In this document: positions 35,301 to 47,002 of the stretch, in pieces
Layout: each line of letters opens with the position of its first letter
Numbering within the stretch: position 1 is the stretch's first letter
Origin: Oscillospiraceae bacterium
GTDB lineage: Bacteria > Bacillota > Clostridia > Oscillospirales > CAG-272
Reading direction: 5' to 3'
DNA: 64,000 nt
NCBI GenBank assembly: GCA_022009675.1
Contig: CP091718.1
Location: 1 to 64,000, forward strand
Notes under the pieces: generated by a model
Databases searched by the model: none
Told to the model about the DNA's origin: nothing
Seen by the model: only the letters and a program-made list of their open reading frames with translations
Program-made: the position numbers and the translations under genes

Positions 35301-38300
35301 GTCACAAAGCCGGGAACCGTCAGCTTGGTCAGCTTATTGCATCCCTGGAAAGCATTCGGGGCAATGGTGGTCACGCCGTTCGGGATCGTGAACTCGCCGG
35401 TCATGCCCTTCGGGCAGAAGACGATGGTATCCCCCGCCGCGTTGCAAAGCACCTTGCGGCCCGCGCCTCCCTTGCGGTGTAGTTTCCGCCGGTTCCGGCA
35501 ATGTCAATGGAGGACAGCGCGGAGCAGCTGGAAATGGTATTGACACCGAAGGAGGTCAGCCGTGCGGGAAGCGTGACGGATTCCAGCTTGGAGCACAAGT
35601 AAATGCCCTTATCCCGGATGGACAGCGGAACTTCCGCAACTCCTTCGGGAGCCACCAGGAACGTGATCTTGGTCAGGTTGGAGCAGCTCTGGAACGCGTT
35701 TGCGTGAATCTCCGTCACGGTGTGCGGAACGATCACCTCGGTGAACTTCGCGCTCTTGAACGCGCCCGTCGGGATGATGGTCGTCCCCTCTTCGATCGTC
35801 AGGGAGCCCGTCTTCGCGTACGGGTACGCCTTGATCTCCATGCCGGTGAACTCGTTGTTGTAGTAAAGGACACCGTCTACCGAATGATACCGGATATCCT
35901 TGGCTCCCTCCACCGGATAGATGGTGATATCCCGGAGGTTGCTGCAGCTCTGGAACGCAGAGCCGATGCCGTTGATACCCTCGGAGCCGATTTCAATCAG
36001 CTTGATGGTATTCGGGATCCGGATTTCCTTCAGGGTGTTGCAGGAAACAAACGCAGACGCCTCAACGGTGGTAACGGGAAGGTCGTTGTAGGTTGTCGGA
36101 ATGGTGATGGTGGTCAGCGTTCCGATGCCGTAGTCTCCCTGCGACACGGCGTATGCGGTTCCGTTATCGATGGGGGTAAACTTCAGAGTCTCTGCAAAAT
36201 ATGCATACAGCGTGGTCTCGGAGGGCAGATTCCAGCGGATCAATGCCTCGCCCTTCTCATCGGAGTAACGGACACCGACGCCGTTCGGCTCGGAGAACCA
36301 ACCGATGAAAAGCTTTGTGGGATCGCTGTGGGTTGCGATCGGCAGCCTGTTGTAAAGTCCGTAAGTGACCTCTGCCGTCTTGGACGCGACCTCTCCTCCC
36401 TCACCGGGAATCAGGGCAACGTTGTATCTCTTTGCGGACCAGCCGGCGTAAAGCACGGTGTCGCTGCTGCCCTCGAAGCGGACGTTTTCATATCTCTTCC
36501 CGCCGGTAAGACCTGCGGGAGAGGTGAACCAGCCTGCAAAATCGTAGCCGTCGCGGCTGGTTTCGGGCAGCGTGATCTCGTCGCCGAATGCCACATAGAC
36601 GGTCTTGACCGCCGCACCTCCGCGGACGTCAAATTCGACCCCGTAGACATCCACCGTGATGGTCTTCCGCGCGGATTCATCTCCGTTTTCATTGATGAAG
36701 GAAACAGAAATCTCCGTGGTACCGGCTTCCAGGAAGGTAACCTTGAAACGGTTGTTCTTTCCGTCCACCGTGTAGGTCTTTGTTCCGATCTTGATGCTGT
36801 AGCTGTTTGCCGTAATGACCGGAGCCCAGCTGAGAACGCCGTTTTCATACACGACATCGCCCATGCCGGCGTAATACACCTCGGCAGACCCGGAGTACGG
36901 AGAGCTGTTGGCTGCATCGGCGGCGACCGCCTGCACGGAAACCGTATAAACAACGCTTCCGGCACCGAGCATCTCTTCCGTAATGGTAAAGGTTGCATCG
37001 GTCGTGTCGTATACCGTGCCGTTGACGCTCACCTTATAACCGGTTGCGCCCTCAACCTTGTTCCAGCGGATGACACTGCCGCTCGCGGTAATGCCGTCGG
37101 GACGAGCCAGCGCGGTCTTGGTGTAGCTGACCGCCTCGGCAGGCGCGCTGTAGTAGCCGGCGCTGACCGGAGTCACCTTCACGGAAATCACACCCGCATC
37201 CAGATCCACGATGCTGTAGGAGGTTCCGCTGGTCACATACGCATTCTTCAGGACCTTTCCGTCCTTGGAAATCTCCACATAGTAGGCGGTCGCATTTTCA
37301 ACCGGGTACCATGTGATGCTTCCGTTGTCCACCGTAACGCCCGTCACGGCATCCAGTCCGAGGTAGTATGTATAGGAGGAAACGGAATCCATATATCCGT
37401 CTGCCTTTGCCGTCACAACGAACACAATGCCGTCCTTCGGCATATCGCAGTTGGCAAACACATAGTTGGTGGAGGCTCCGTTGTTGACCAGGGTGTGCGT
37501 ATGGCTTGCATTGCCGCATCTGATCGTAATCAGGTAGTTCTGCGCGTTCGCCACGGGATCGAACACCAGAACGCCCCCGGACACCACGCGGAAGTTGGAT
37601 ACGCGATCCAGCACCTTGTTCTTGTAGTATGCCGTGGCAGACTGACCGTCGCAGGACACGGTAACCGTGTACTCGCCCGCCGCCTGACCTGCAAAGTCAA
37701 ACCGGAACTCGTTTGCGCCGACGTTCTTGTCTTCGAGCACCATGTCGCCCTTCTTGACGGTGACACGGTAGCTTGCCGTGGGACCCAGTGCATTCCAGCT
37801 GACCGTTTCCGCATTCACGGAAATGTTCGGAACGCCGGCGGTCCGGAAGACCGCAAACAGGATCGTATCCTCGGTCAGGGTCTGACCGGTGTACTGATAG
37901 GTCAGCTTGTCGCCGGACTGATAGTCACTGACCCACCAACCGGCAAACTCCGCACCTTCCTTTACCGGGGTGGGGAGCTGATAAACAATTCCGTTGACTG
38001 TCCGGATCGGATCGTAAACGGCACCGTCGCAGGCAAAGGAAACCTTGTACTCCGGTCTGCCTGCCGCGTGCTGCTCAAAGCGGGCATAGACCGCGGTATC
38101 CGCGCTGATGGCGACGGTATCGAAGGCAAATGCAGTCTGGTACTCCTGATCGGCATACCATCCGATGAACGCATACCCGTCCTGGTCGGATCCGCCGGCT
38201 TTGTCGCGGTCGCGCCGTTGAGAACCTTCTGTGCCGCAACGGCACTTCCGCCGCCAACCTCAAAGCTGACGGTGTAGTAGGTTCTCGGCACCATGCGGTA

Positions 38301-38657
38301 GGTTCCGCCGTTATAGGTCAGCTTCAGCACGCCGTTCTCCAGGACAGCGGACGCCTGTGTGTCGTCCCCCGTTTTGAACGTGAGTGTCAGATTGCCGTCC
38401 GCATAAACGAACTTACCGGTCTGTTCCCCGTTGAATCCCGAAATCAGGAAGGAATTCCCCGTAATCGTGAACAGATATTCTCTGCCGTCTTCCTTTGCAT
38501 AGTAGACGTTGTCAATCCCGTAATCCGTCTGGCTGACGCCGGGCTGATCCGGATTGTCCGGCTGCTTGCCGTCTTTGCACGCAGTCAGATGAAGCAGGGT
38601 GAAGCAGAAAATTGCAAGCAGAATCAATACGGGCAATTTTCTTTTGTGTGTTTTCAT
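29394..38657 (-). CDS. giant BspA-type LRR lipoprotein
   Basis: About 3,090 residues from one 9.3-kb gene. The ATG at 38657 follows AGGAGGGAGACCT. The signal peptide ends in the lipobox LLHLTAC. An N-terminal domain (YYAKEDGREYLFTITGNSF) is followed by InlB-type repeats near 38200 and 37950, five or so FN3-like segments (VSWNALGPTASYRVTV and similar, 37800-36800), two more InlB-type repeats (36600-36200), and then at least 60 LRR_5 repeats from about 36170 to 29500 with the pattern AFxxCxxLxSVxIPxxVTxIG. It ends in a non-LRR cap (CEATIVWGYTPAGE). At least ten frame shifts lie between the pieces, for example near 38200, 37830, 35450, 35080, 33950, 33550, 32960, 32390, 31980, 31770, 31440 and 30150. 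A surface adhesin is likely by family; the ligand is unknown. Confidence 0.85.
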
Positions 38658-38699
38658 AGGTCTCCCTCCTCTTTTCCTTTATTTTAAAAGGATGCATAT

Positions 38700-38728
38700 A
38701 TTATAGCAGAGCAGAGCCAAAATTGCAA
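38700..38728 (-). promoter_or_regulatory. sigma-A promoter of the giant LRR gene
   Basis: On the - strand TTGCAA (38728-38723) is followed after exactly 17 bases by a perfect TATAAT (38705-38700), 43 bases before the ATG. Bases 38729-38900 are AT-rich without a recognisable feature. Confidence 0.82.
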
Positions 38729-38934
38729 GATGTTTTGGTAAAAAATTTCTATTATTTTATCCGTTGTATATAAAAAAATAGTCGCCCAAAGCCCGATTTT
38801 TCTTCATTACACTCACAACCAAAAAGCCATCGCATTGCTGCTTTTTCATCAGAGCACGGATTTTAGGTTGCAAGCGGCGCCGGACAAAATTGCAAATCAG
38901 CAAAAATAGAGTAGTTATTTGCCATTTTCCGACA

Positions 38935-39055
38935 TTTTTTCGGTGCCCGGAGCAGTGCGCGGAAATGTCCGAGCGATCTCCTCGGCGTTATGCGTTTTTT
39001 CGTAGTTCTCAACCAGTAACTCTCTGGCTTCATTGTGCAACGGGCTGTTGCACAA
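38935..39055 (-). mobile_element. possible 5' fragment of an IS630-type transposase
   Basis: Read on the - strand, one frame gives HNEARELLVENYEKTHNAEE followed by IARTFP, which resembles the N-terminal helix-turn-helix of IS630 transposases. It begins at the same TGCACAATGAAG found at the start of the IS630 copy near 46410. A perfect inverted repeat, TTGTGCAAC/GTTGCACAA (39033-39041 and 39047-39055), overlaps its edge. The fragment is short, so the call is tentative. Confidence 0.35.
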
Positions 39056-39103
39056 ATTCCGTCATGCAAGCCTCCCCGTATTCCTAAGTGAGATTCTCTT
39101 ACG

Positions 39104-39132
39104 AAAAAGGAGGGCGCTCGATTGCGCCCTCC
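39104..39132 (-). terminator. rho-independent terminator of the cysteine-rich surface gene
   Basis: GGAGGGCGC (39109-39117) pairs perfectly with GCGCCCTCC (39124-39132) around a six-base loop. On the - strand the stem is followed by T5 (39108-39104). It stands 51 bases past the stop codon at 39183. Confidence 0.9.
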
Positions 39133-39182
39133 CTGTCTGTGCGGGGCGTTTGACCGCCCCTTATCCGGTACCGTGAAACCGA

Positions 39183-42100
39183 TCAGCCCCACATACGGAA
39201 CATCCACAGCAGAATGTCTTCTCCGGAGGCGTTCTTATGAGGTTTGAATGCGCCGCCTACGGTATCGGTCACAATACCGGTCTCAACTGCCCAGTCAAGA
39301 GCCTTGATATAGCTTGCGCGATAGTACGTATCCGTAAAGTGAACGTTGCCTTCCGCAAAAGGCTTGCCGGATATGCCGTACATACTCATAATGATCATCT
39401 GCCGTGTCATAACGCTGTCGGGTTTCAGTTTCCTGTGATAGGGTGTATTGATGTACTTATGCTCCAATGCCCACAGGACTGCTTCATAGTAGTATGCGTC
39501 AGCGGGAACGTCGACGAAATACATCGTGCGCCCGGTTGCCGCCGGTGAACCTGCCGCCTTCCATGCGCGATACCAGAATTCACCTATCGTCATACTCTTT
39601 TTTCGGATCAAAACTGCCATCATCCTCAAACATGCCGGATTCCAGCGACCAACGAATGGCGGCTTACCATTCGCTCTCCCAAACAGCAAACAGCGTTACA
39701 TACGAATTCAAGGTAAAGGATCCAACTTCAGTGCCGTCATCCAGCGCACACCCCTTGAAGCGGCAGCCGACTGGTGCGACAAAGCCACAATCGGGGGCGA
39801 TAAAGGTTTCCCCGATCGTCCCGGTAACGGGAAGCATAGTTCCCGATCCGCCGTTCGCATTGGAGGAAACGGTGACCGATTTGAGGACCTCGCGGATCAC
39901 ATAATCGCAAACGGTACAGGTCTGAGGCGTTGTCTCGGTGGCTTCCGCACCGGGGATATGAGCCGCTACGTCCTTCTTATCTCCGCAGACGGAGCACTCA
40001 TGCCAATGCTTTGCACGTCGGTTGACCACTCGGTCTTGTAGTTATGCGCTGCGAGATCGCCGTACTTCTGACCGCAGATCGAGCAGGTCGCCTTTTCCGT
40101 ACAGGTCGCCGTGCCGCCCGCGTGGACGGTCAGTTGCTTCCCGCAAGCATCACACTTGTGATCCTTGTTACCGTCAGCGCACTCGCTCAGCGTCTTTCCG
40201 CAAAGGTCGCACTTGTGATCCTTGTTGTTGTCTGTGCATTCGCTCAGCGTCTTTCCGCAAAGGTCGCACTTGTGATCCTTGTTGTTGTCCGCGCATTCGC
40301 TCAACGTCTTGCCGCACAGGTCACACTTGTGATCCTTGTTGACGTCGGCACACTCGCTCAGCGTCTTTCCGCAAAGGTCGCACTTGTGATCCTTGTTGTC
40401 GTCCGCACACTCGCTCAGCGTCTTTCCGCAAAGGTCGCACTTGTGATCCTTGTTGTCGTCCGCACACTCGCTCAGCGTCTTTCCGCAAAGGTCGCACTTG
40501 TGATCCTTGTTGTCGTCCGCACACTCGCTCAGCGTCTTTCCGCAAAGGTCGCACTTGTGATCCTTGTTGTCGTCCGCACACTCGCTCAGCGTCTTTCCGC
40601 AAAGGTCGCACTTGTGATCCTTGTTGTCGTCCGCACACTCGCTCAGCGTCTTTCCGCAAAGGTCGCACTTGTGATCCTTGTTGACGTCAGCACATTCGCT
40701 GAGAATCTTGCCGCAGGTATCACAGTTATGGTCTTTGTCAGTGTCGGCGTGTGCCGCTTCATCGGCTTTTCTGCCGCAGACGACGCAGGCGTGCCAATGT
40801 GTGTATTCATCGCTCGACCAGTCGGTGGCGTAACGGCACATGGACAGCATTTTTGCCGCAGATATCGCACATGTGGTCATTGTTCGCGTCGTTGCACATA
40901 CTGATGGTCAGTTGACAAATATCACAACCGTGGTTCCCGTCGGTGTCCTCGTGCGCCGCTTCCTCACTCCGTTGCCCGCAGGCAGTGCAGGCGCGCCAAT
41001 GCTTTTCGCCGTCGGCGAACCACTCATCACTGTAATGGTGCGGGAGTGTTTCACCGGAGGTAAAGGTTTCTTCGCCGCTGACGCCGCAGGAACAGCTGTA
41101 ATAGTACACTGCCTTTGCACGGCAGGTGGCGGCAGATTTGAGGTAGATTTCGTCGGGATTCTCGCAGTCAAAGCTGTGGGTATGCCCGGTTGCGGGCATG
41201 ATTTCATAATGGCAGACCGTACAGAGCTGCGGGGCGGTTTCGGTGGCAGCGTCACCCGGGGTGTGTGCCGCTTCGTCCGCCTTCTCACCGCAATCGGCGC
41301 ATGCGTGCCAGTGTCCCGTGGCATCCTTGATCCATCCGCCGAACGTATGCCCCTTGGCATTCCCGTACCGCTCCCCGCAATTCTCGCAGATCGCCTCTTC
41401 GGTGCAGGTCGCCGTGCCGCCGATGTGCCGGCAGTCATAGTAGCATTCGGTGCACCAGCCGTTCTCCCAGGTATGCGGTTCGGGGGCGCCGATGATCACG
41501 CCGCACTTGCATCTTTCCACATGGGTAGCGTTGTCACACGCGTACTTCTGGGTATACTCGTGCCTGTTCGGGTTCTTTTCCCCATATGGCTCCCCGCATT
41601 TTTCACAGTGCGCCGGCTCCATACAGTTCGCCTCGCCGCCGGTATGCTCGCATCCGTAGTGACAGGATCGGCACACACCGTTCTCATCCGGATCGTGCGG
41701 CTCGGTCTTTACCATACCGCAGCAGTACCAGTGTTTATCGTGCGTGGTTTCGGTGATGTTCTCATAATTTGCCGACCATGGCTCTGCGTGATTGTCAGGG
41801 TCAACGTCGCCGAAATGCTCCCGGCAGACGGAGCACCATGCAGATTCCTTGCAGGTAGCCGGCCAACTGTCATCGTGCCCCTTGGCGGGAATGACATCAC
41901 CTTTCGTGATGACCCCGTGGCATTCGTAGCAGCAAAGATCGCCCGTATAGCCCTCCTCGGTGCAGGTCGGATCCTTTTCGCCGCTCATATATGTTCCATA
42001 CCATTCGAGATCGTGGTTGTTCGGGTTGATTTCGCCGTAGCGGATGCCGCAGGTATGGCATCTTGCCCGTTCATGGCAGTTTGCGGGGGAATTGATGGAA

Positions 42101-45100
42101 TGCTCGCAGATACAGCCGCAGACCGTGCAGATGCCCTCCTCCCACTTGTGGTATTCGTAAGGATATTTCGGCTGACCGCAGCAGCTCCATTTGCTGTGGT
42201 GTCCTGCGTCATCGCCCCAATCCTCCACATTCCAAACATCCGTTGCGCCGTCAGGATGCGTGTTCCGGTCATAATCGCCGTATTCGTTGCCGCAGACCTC
42301 GCAGATCGCACCGCTGATACAGGTCGCCTTGCCGCCGGTATGCGGGAGCAGCTCTCCGCGGGTCTCGCCGCATTTTGAGCAGGTGGAGAGCGTCGTGCAG
42401 GTCGCTTCCGACCAATCGTGACCGTTCTGCTGGCATTCTGTGAGGACCTTGAGATGAAACTGCATATCGGTCCTGTAGTCACCGTAGGTCATGACACAAC
42501 GGAAGATATATCCGTTCATACGCAGGGGTGCCTTGGTGAATTTCAGAGCCGTTCTTGTGTGGTAGGTAACGCCGTCAATGGTTTCGGTAATGCTCTCTTC
42601 AGCGCAAAGCCCTTTCAGCTCCTCGACATCGGAGAGGCGGACAAAAACCATTGCCCTTGTTGACTTCCCAATATATCTCGGTCGCTATGTGGGGATTGCC
42701 GCTCATGATTTTGGTTTCAAAGAGCGCGTCCTCGCCCTCGCGGATGGTCGTATCGTAACCTTTTTATATCATAGAAATACGGATTAAAGAGCAGTTCCAG
42801 CGTCACCTCGTCCGTGATAACCTCGCTGAACTCGTTGCTGACCACACAGCGGTAAGCGTAATACCGATGTCCGGGTAGTAGCATCGGGGTGCTCCATCCG
42901 AGCGCATGATAGTATTTGTTCGCCCCCGGGATATCCTCAAAGGGAACATCCTCGCCGGGATAGGTTCTTTTGGAAACCTGCCACTGATAAGAGGTTGCAT
43001 ACCCGGCAATTACCTTGATGTTCTGATCATTGCCTGTGGGTACTTTTTATAGTGATGCTCTCCGGCTGTTTTTATAATTTCAACCCAGCGGTCGGTGACC
43101 TCCACGGTAATCGGTTCGGAAACCGCGACATCGGTGAGTACGGTTCCGTCACGCAGCCGGGCTTCACAGCGGATGATCCGACCGTCCAAAGCAGCAGTTA
43201 CCTTGAAACTGTAAACCTCCTTGCCATTCGCCGGGTCGTGGAGCCTATAGGTCCTCCCGCCGTCATCGCTTATGTACCATCTGATTCGTTCGAGTGTGAC
43301 ATTTTGCCCGTTCGGGGGCAGTGTTTCCTCGGTCAGACGAAGCCTGACCATTTGTTTTCCGAGAACGGGGTTTCGTTGACGATTTTCAGATTTGCCAGAT
43401 GGAGTGTTGCGGTATAGACGCCGAGCTGTTCATTCGTGGCGGTCTTGCGAAGCTCACAACGGAAGGTGCGGTTGATCCACGATTCCCCTGTCGGAACGGT
43501 GTAGGTGAGCTGACATTCGCTGTCGCAGTCCGGATTTTCGATGGTCGTCCAGTTCAGCCCATTGTCGCTGTACGACCAGATCAGGGTGTATTCCTTCATC
43601 TGTTCGGCGGTCGGGGCACTGGCAAACGGGCGGATCGTCACCGTCATACCGCGTGTTGCCGCATAAAGGATCTGCTCATTGGTGGCAATGCTCTGGAATA
43701 GGGTGAGCCAAAGCGGATTGCCGGGATTTCCTTTGAGCGTCAGCGACGAGGAATAGCCGCTCGGAACCGCGCTCAGGGACTCCAGATCCTCAGGGGACTG
43801 CATCCAAAGGCAGACCTTTCTGCCGTCAATGGGGGTTGCTCCGTACACGGAATAGGTTCTCCCGTTCCTGACGGAAATCTGGGAGATGCGGGTGAAGGAA
43901 GCATTCGTCATTGCCGAGGACATAGGGCTGTCTTGACACCTTCACGCCGTTTGCGTCGGTTGCCTGACCGTCATACTCCACGTTGACATTGCCGCCCTCA
44001 ACCACCATTTTGATTGACTTCTGCACCGTTCCGGTCACGGTACCGGACTGGAAAATCACCGTACCCTCGCCCCTTATATCAAGACCGTTGGCAGTGCCGA
44101 ATCCGAAAATTTTAAGGGTCGCACCTTTTTTTACCTCGATAGGCTTTGTAAAGTTGTGGGTATAATCGGTCTTGAGCCACAGCGTCAGCTCGCCCGACTC
44201 CACGGTGATTCCGGGGATCTCGCCGCTCTCGACATAAGGCATCATACTCTGCGTGCCGGAAACGGAATAGACATGATAATCGGTTCCCGCTATGATCGCG
44301 TCATTCAGATCGAAGAAGAAAAGATAGTTGTTTCTTTCCAACGAGGGATGCCTGTAATACGACCAGTGAGTATTGTTGCCGAACTCATGCAGGAAGATGC
44401 CCTCGCGCTCATACGAGGTATATTCGATGTATATAACCTCATTGCCGTCCAATTTCAGGTCGGACGTATAGCCGACCGTGTTGTTCAGATGGTTGAAACG
44501 CTCCGGATAAAGACGCTGTCCGCCGTTGGGGTTCTTCATTTCCACACCGGCGCGAAGGGTTCCGTTCCCCTTAAAATTGATTGTACCGGTCGAGCCGTTA
44601 TACTGACCGACGGTAATGGACCTGCGGTAATCGGTCTGTCCCGATGCCGTCTTGATCCGCGCATCCACAACACCGCCGCCGGAGATATTCAGCGTCCCTG
44701 CCCGGATTGCAAAGCACTCGGGGAATTTGTCGGACTGCTTGCCGCCCATGTGGCAAACAGCGGTCAGCTTTCCGCCGTAGACATTGACGGTACCATCCGG
44801 ACAGGATAATGCGGCGATATAGCCTTTCGTTGAACTGCTCCAGCGTTCGACATCGGCATGAAGCTCGGACGTGTCATAAAGACTGATACTTTGTCTTGCG
44901 GTGATGGCGGATTCATGGTCCATCCCGCCCGAATAGCCGCAGTATACGTTGAACTTACTGCCGCCCTTGACGATGAGATCTGCGCAGTTGATGCCGACGG
45001 CATAGGCGTGCATGGAGACAGGCGCGCGGCACTCGTCCACGATGATCATTTGTTTGGTATAAATGCAGAGCTGACTTGTGTAGATACTCAGCTTTGCGGA

Positions 45101-45550
45101 ACCCGTAATGGTCACATTGCCGTTTTTATTGTAGATTCCGTAATATGACTCATATGTACCGTCACCGGTGGATGAGCGCACTTCTGGATTGCCCGCCATC
45201 GTACCGTAGCCGATGGTGCTTTCCTTGCCCTCCGTGCGGATGGTCAGATCCATGTACTTGCTGTCGTCAACATAGATGAAGGAATACACCCATGTGGTAC
45301 CGTCGTTTGTTTTTTTGTGAAAATGCCCGCCGGAAGTGATCTCAAAGCCGTTCAGAACCAGCGTGTTGGTATCCGGCTCAAACCGCCAGCCCGAGCCTGA
45401 AAGGTTTTTGCTCGTGACCTGGGTTCCCCCGATATACAAGCCGTACTCTTCATATGCTGCGTTGACATTGACAACGAGCAGCACGGTGACCGCCGCAAGC
45501 GTCAGAAAGAGCGCCGACAGGGTCATAATGACACGTTTTTTCATTTTCAT
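39183..45550 (-). CDS. giant secreted cysteine-rich repeat protein with SLH-like end
   Basis: About 2,120 residues. The ATG at 45550 follows GGGAGG by ten bases. The signal peptide runs to about AAVTVLLVVNVNAAYEEYG. Residues to about 540 form a beta-helix-like region with many Gly/Thr turns (GTLNISGGGVVDARI). Ig-like or FN3-like segments follow (43900-42800). Then comes a long array of CxxCG...YG...H modules (42450-40800), eleven 57-bp tandem units (near 40135-40757), an InlB-like stretch, and S-layer-homology-like repeats (FVDVPADAYYYEAVLWALEH, then FTDTYYRASYIKALDWAVE). Shifts lie near 43920, 43330, 43010, 42790, 40850 and 39990, and an in-frame TAA lies at 39664. It would sit on the cell wall through the SLH-like part. 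It is coupled to the tetR gene upstream. Confidence 0.78.
40135..40757 (-). repeat. eleven tandem 57-bp units coding a 19-residue Cys module
   Basis: Each unit encodes D-x-N-K-D-H-K-C-D-L-C-G-K-T-L-S-E-C-A. Five central units (DDN type) look identical or nearly so at the DNA level, flanked by DVN, DNN, DGN and DTD variants. The CxxC pair plus His and a further Cys suggests metal binding or disulfide packing, and the D-x-N-x-D start resembles calcium loops. Limits are accurate to about ten bases. Confidence 0.9.
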
Positions 45551-45555
45551 TTTTA

Positions 45556-46143
45556 TCAAACCTCCCGCAAAAGATTGTTTCTATAAGTATCCATAAACAT
45601 GGAAACGCCCGTTTTCAGAACCTCCATCTGGCTTTTCAGGTAATATTCGTCCTCGAACATGGCGTAGTGCACGCAGGCGCGGACGAAAATAAAGATAAGC
45701 GGGGTAATCACCGTATACGGGATGCCGAGCTTGGGTTCCAGCTCTTTGGCGTATGCGGTATAGCGGGCATTGACGCCCTCGAAAAATTTTTTGCCGTGTT
45801 CGATGTATTTCGGGTGGGTATAAATCTGATACATGAGCCGGTATTTATCGCCGTGCTCCCGTGCGGTCCAGTACGGCACTTCCTCGATAAAGCGCATCAC
45901 GTCCACGGGATCCGTGGGCGCCTTTGCCATGAATTCGTCCTCGACCTTGGACATACAGTATGCAGTGGATTCGACAATCAGTTCATCCAGATTCTTAAAA
46001 TAGGAATACAGGTTTCCCTGCGTACACCCGCACGCCTCGGCAAGTGCCTTGACACCGGTGCCCGTCAGCCCGTTTTTGGCGTAGCAGGCAAAGCATTTTT
46101 CCATAATGGCGATCTTTTTTTCTTGGTGTTGGTCTGTTCGCAT
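45556..46143 (-). CDS. TetR-family transcriptional regulator
   Basis: An intact 195-residue frame. The N-terminal helix-turn-helix reads GVKALAEACGCTQGNLYSYF, a classic TetR recognition helix, and the rest is the helical ligand domain. Its TGA (45556-45558) lies six bases before the ATG of the giant cysteine-rich gene, and the GGGAGG for that gene is inside tetR, so the two are one operon. It probably represses its own promoter and with it the surface gene; the effector is unknown. Confidence 0.9.
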   Translation of the reverse strand: MRTDQHQEKKIAIMEKCFACYAKNGLTGTGVKALAEACGCTQGNLYSYFKNLDELIVESTAYCMSKVEDEFMAKAPTDPVDVMRFIEEVPYWTAREHGDKYRLMYQIYTHPKYIEHGKKFFEGVNARYTAYAKELEPKLGIPYTVITPLIFIFVRACVHYAMFEDEYYLKSQMEVLKTGVSMFMDTYRNNLLREV

Positions 46144-46188
46144 CGATATTATCTGCCTTTTTAATTAAACGATCATTCATTCAATGAC

Positions 46189-46217
46189 AGTATATCACAT
46201 CTTTGGAAAAAAAGCAA
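46189..46217 (-). promoter_or_regulatory. promoter and possible operator of the tetR operon
   Basis: On the - strand TTGCTT (46217-46212) is followed after 17 bases by TATACT (46194-46189). Between this and the ATG lies an imperfect dyad, TGAATGATCGTTTA (about 46166-46179), a possible TetR site. Bases 46218-46315 hold nothing else recognisable. Confidence 0.55.
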
Positions 46218-46315
46218 TAGGGAAAAATAAAAAATTCCGGCGGGAATGCGATTCGCCGATCTGATTTCATTTCTTGCCGTTGAATCGCGATATTTGGTAC
46301 CGGGAATGATTATTA

Positions 46316-46899
46316 TAGCAACTTCCAAAAATAGCAGTCACCCTTGACAACTACAGCAAAAAGTGGTACAATATGTCACAGAGAGATGAGAAAAATGGGC
46401 AAAATGCTGCACAATGAAGGGTAGAAAGCAGCTGCTGAACGGCGAGGACAAACAACACATACGTCAATGCATTGACGAGACGCCGGACATCACCCTGGCA
46501 GAACTGCGCACGAAGCTGGGACTGAAAGCAAGCATCCAGACGCTCAGCCGAGTGGTTCGGGCGATGGGATACCGTGTCAAAAAGAAGAGCATGTCGGCAG
46601 CCGGACAGGAGCGTCCCCGATGTGCGGAAAGAACGTACAGACTGGCGCGGATCCGGCTTGGAAAACAGGCGGATCACCTTGTATTTCTGGACGAAAGCAG
46701 CGTCAACATTGATCTGACGCGACGCTATGGGCGCACCATCGGCAAGACTCGCGTCCACGGCCATGCCCCATTGAGCACACCCCGCGCACAAACCGTTCTG
46801 GGTTCCGTGCGCCTGAACGGTCAGACGACGCACGCCACGTATACAGACGGTACAACGGGGCAGCGCTTTTTGGAATACCTGAAGGATATCCTCATTCCG
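46316..46899 (+). mobile_element. IS630-family element, 3'-truncated
   Basis: The left end TAGCAACTTCC begins at 46316 directly after a TA (46314-46315), the target of IS630/Tc1 elements. The transposase part at 46414 reads LLNGEDKQHIRQCIDETPD, TLSRVVRAMGYRVKKKSM and the first catalytic Asp in LVFLDESSVNIDLTRRYG. It breaks off after FLEYLKDILIP near 46899, so the second Asp, the Glu and the right end are missing. The start also seems to lack the first helix-turn-helix. It is a dead copy; the missing C-terminus of this family is found in the deletion derivative at 61.2 kb. Confidence 0.85.
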
Positions 46900-47002
46900 A
46901 TTTCGGATTGGATATCCCGTTGCCATAATGCTACTCCATTTACATACAGCATAAACGACAATGAGCATAATAAACAAATATTTTTAGCAAGGAGACTTTA
47001 AT

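Noticed and set aside
35704..38277. Long open frame on the + strand opposite the giant LRR gene (857 codons)
   Set aside because: It is the antisense shadow of a GC-rich repetitive coding region. It has no ribosome site, no signal or family motif, and its length follows from the codon bias of the - strand gene.
40135..40757. CRISPR array
   Set aside because: The units are contiguous 57-bp coding repeats without unique spacers, and there is no leader or cas gene.
40044..40904. Open + strand frame through the 57-bp repeats
   Set aside because: It is the reverse complement of the Cys-repeat units and gives a low-complexity Val/Leu/Ala repeat. Only the - strand reading makes a sensible Cys/His module in context.
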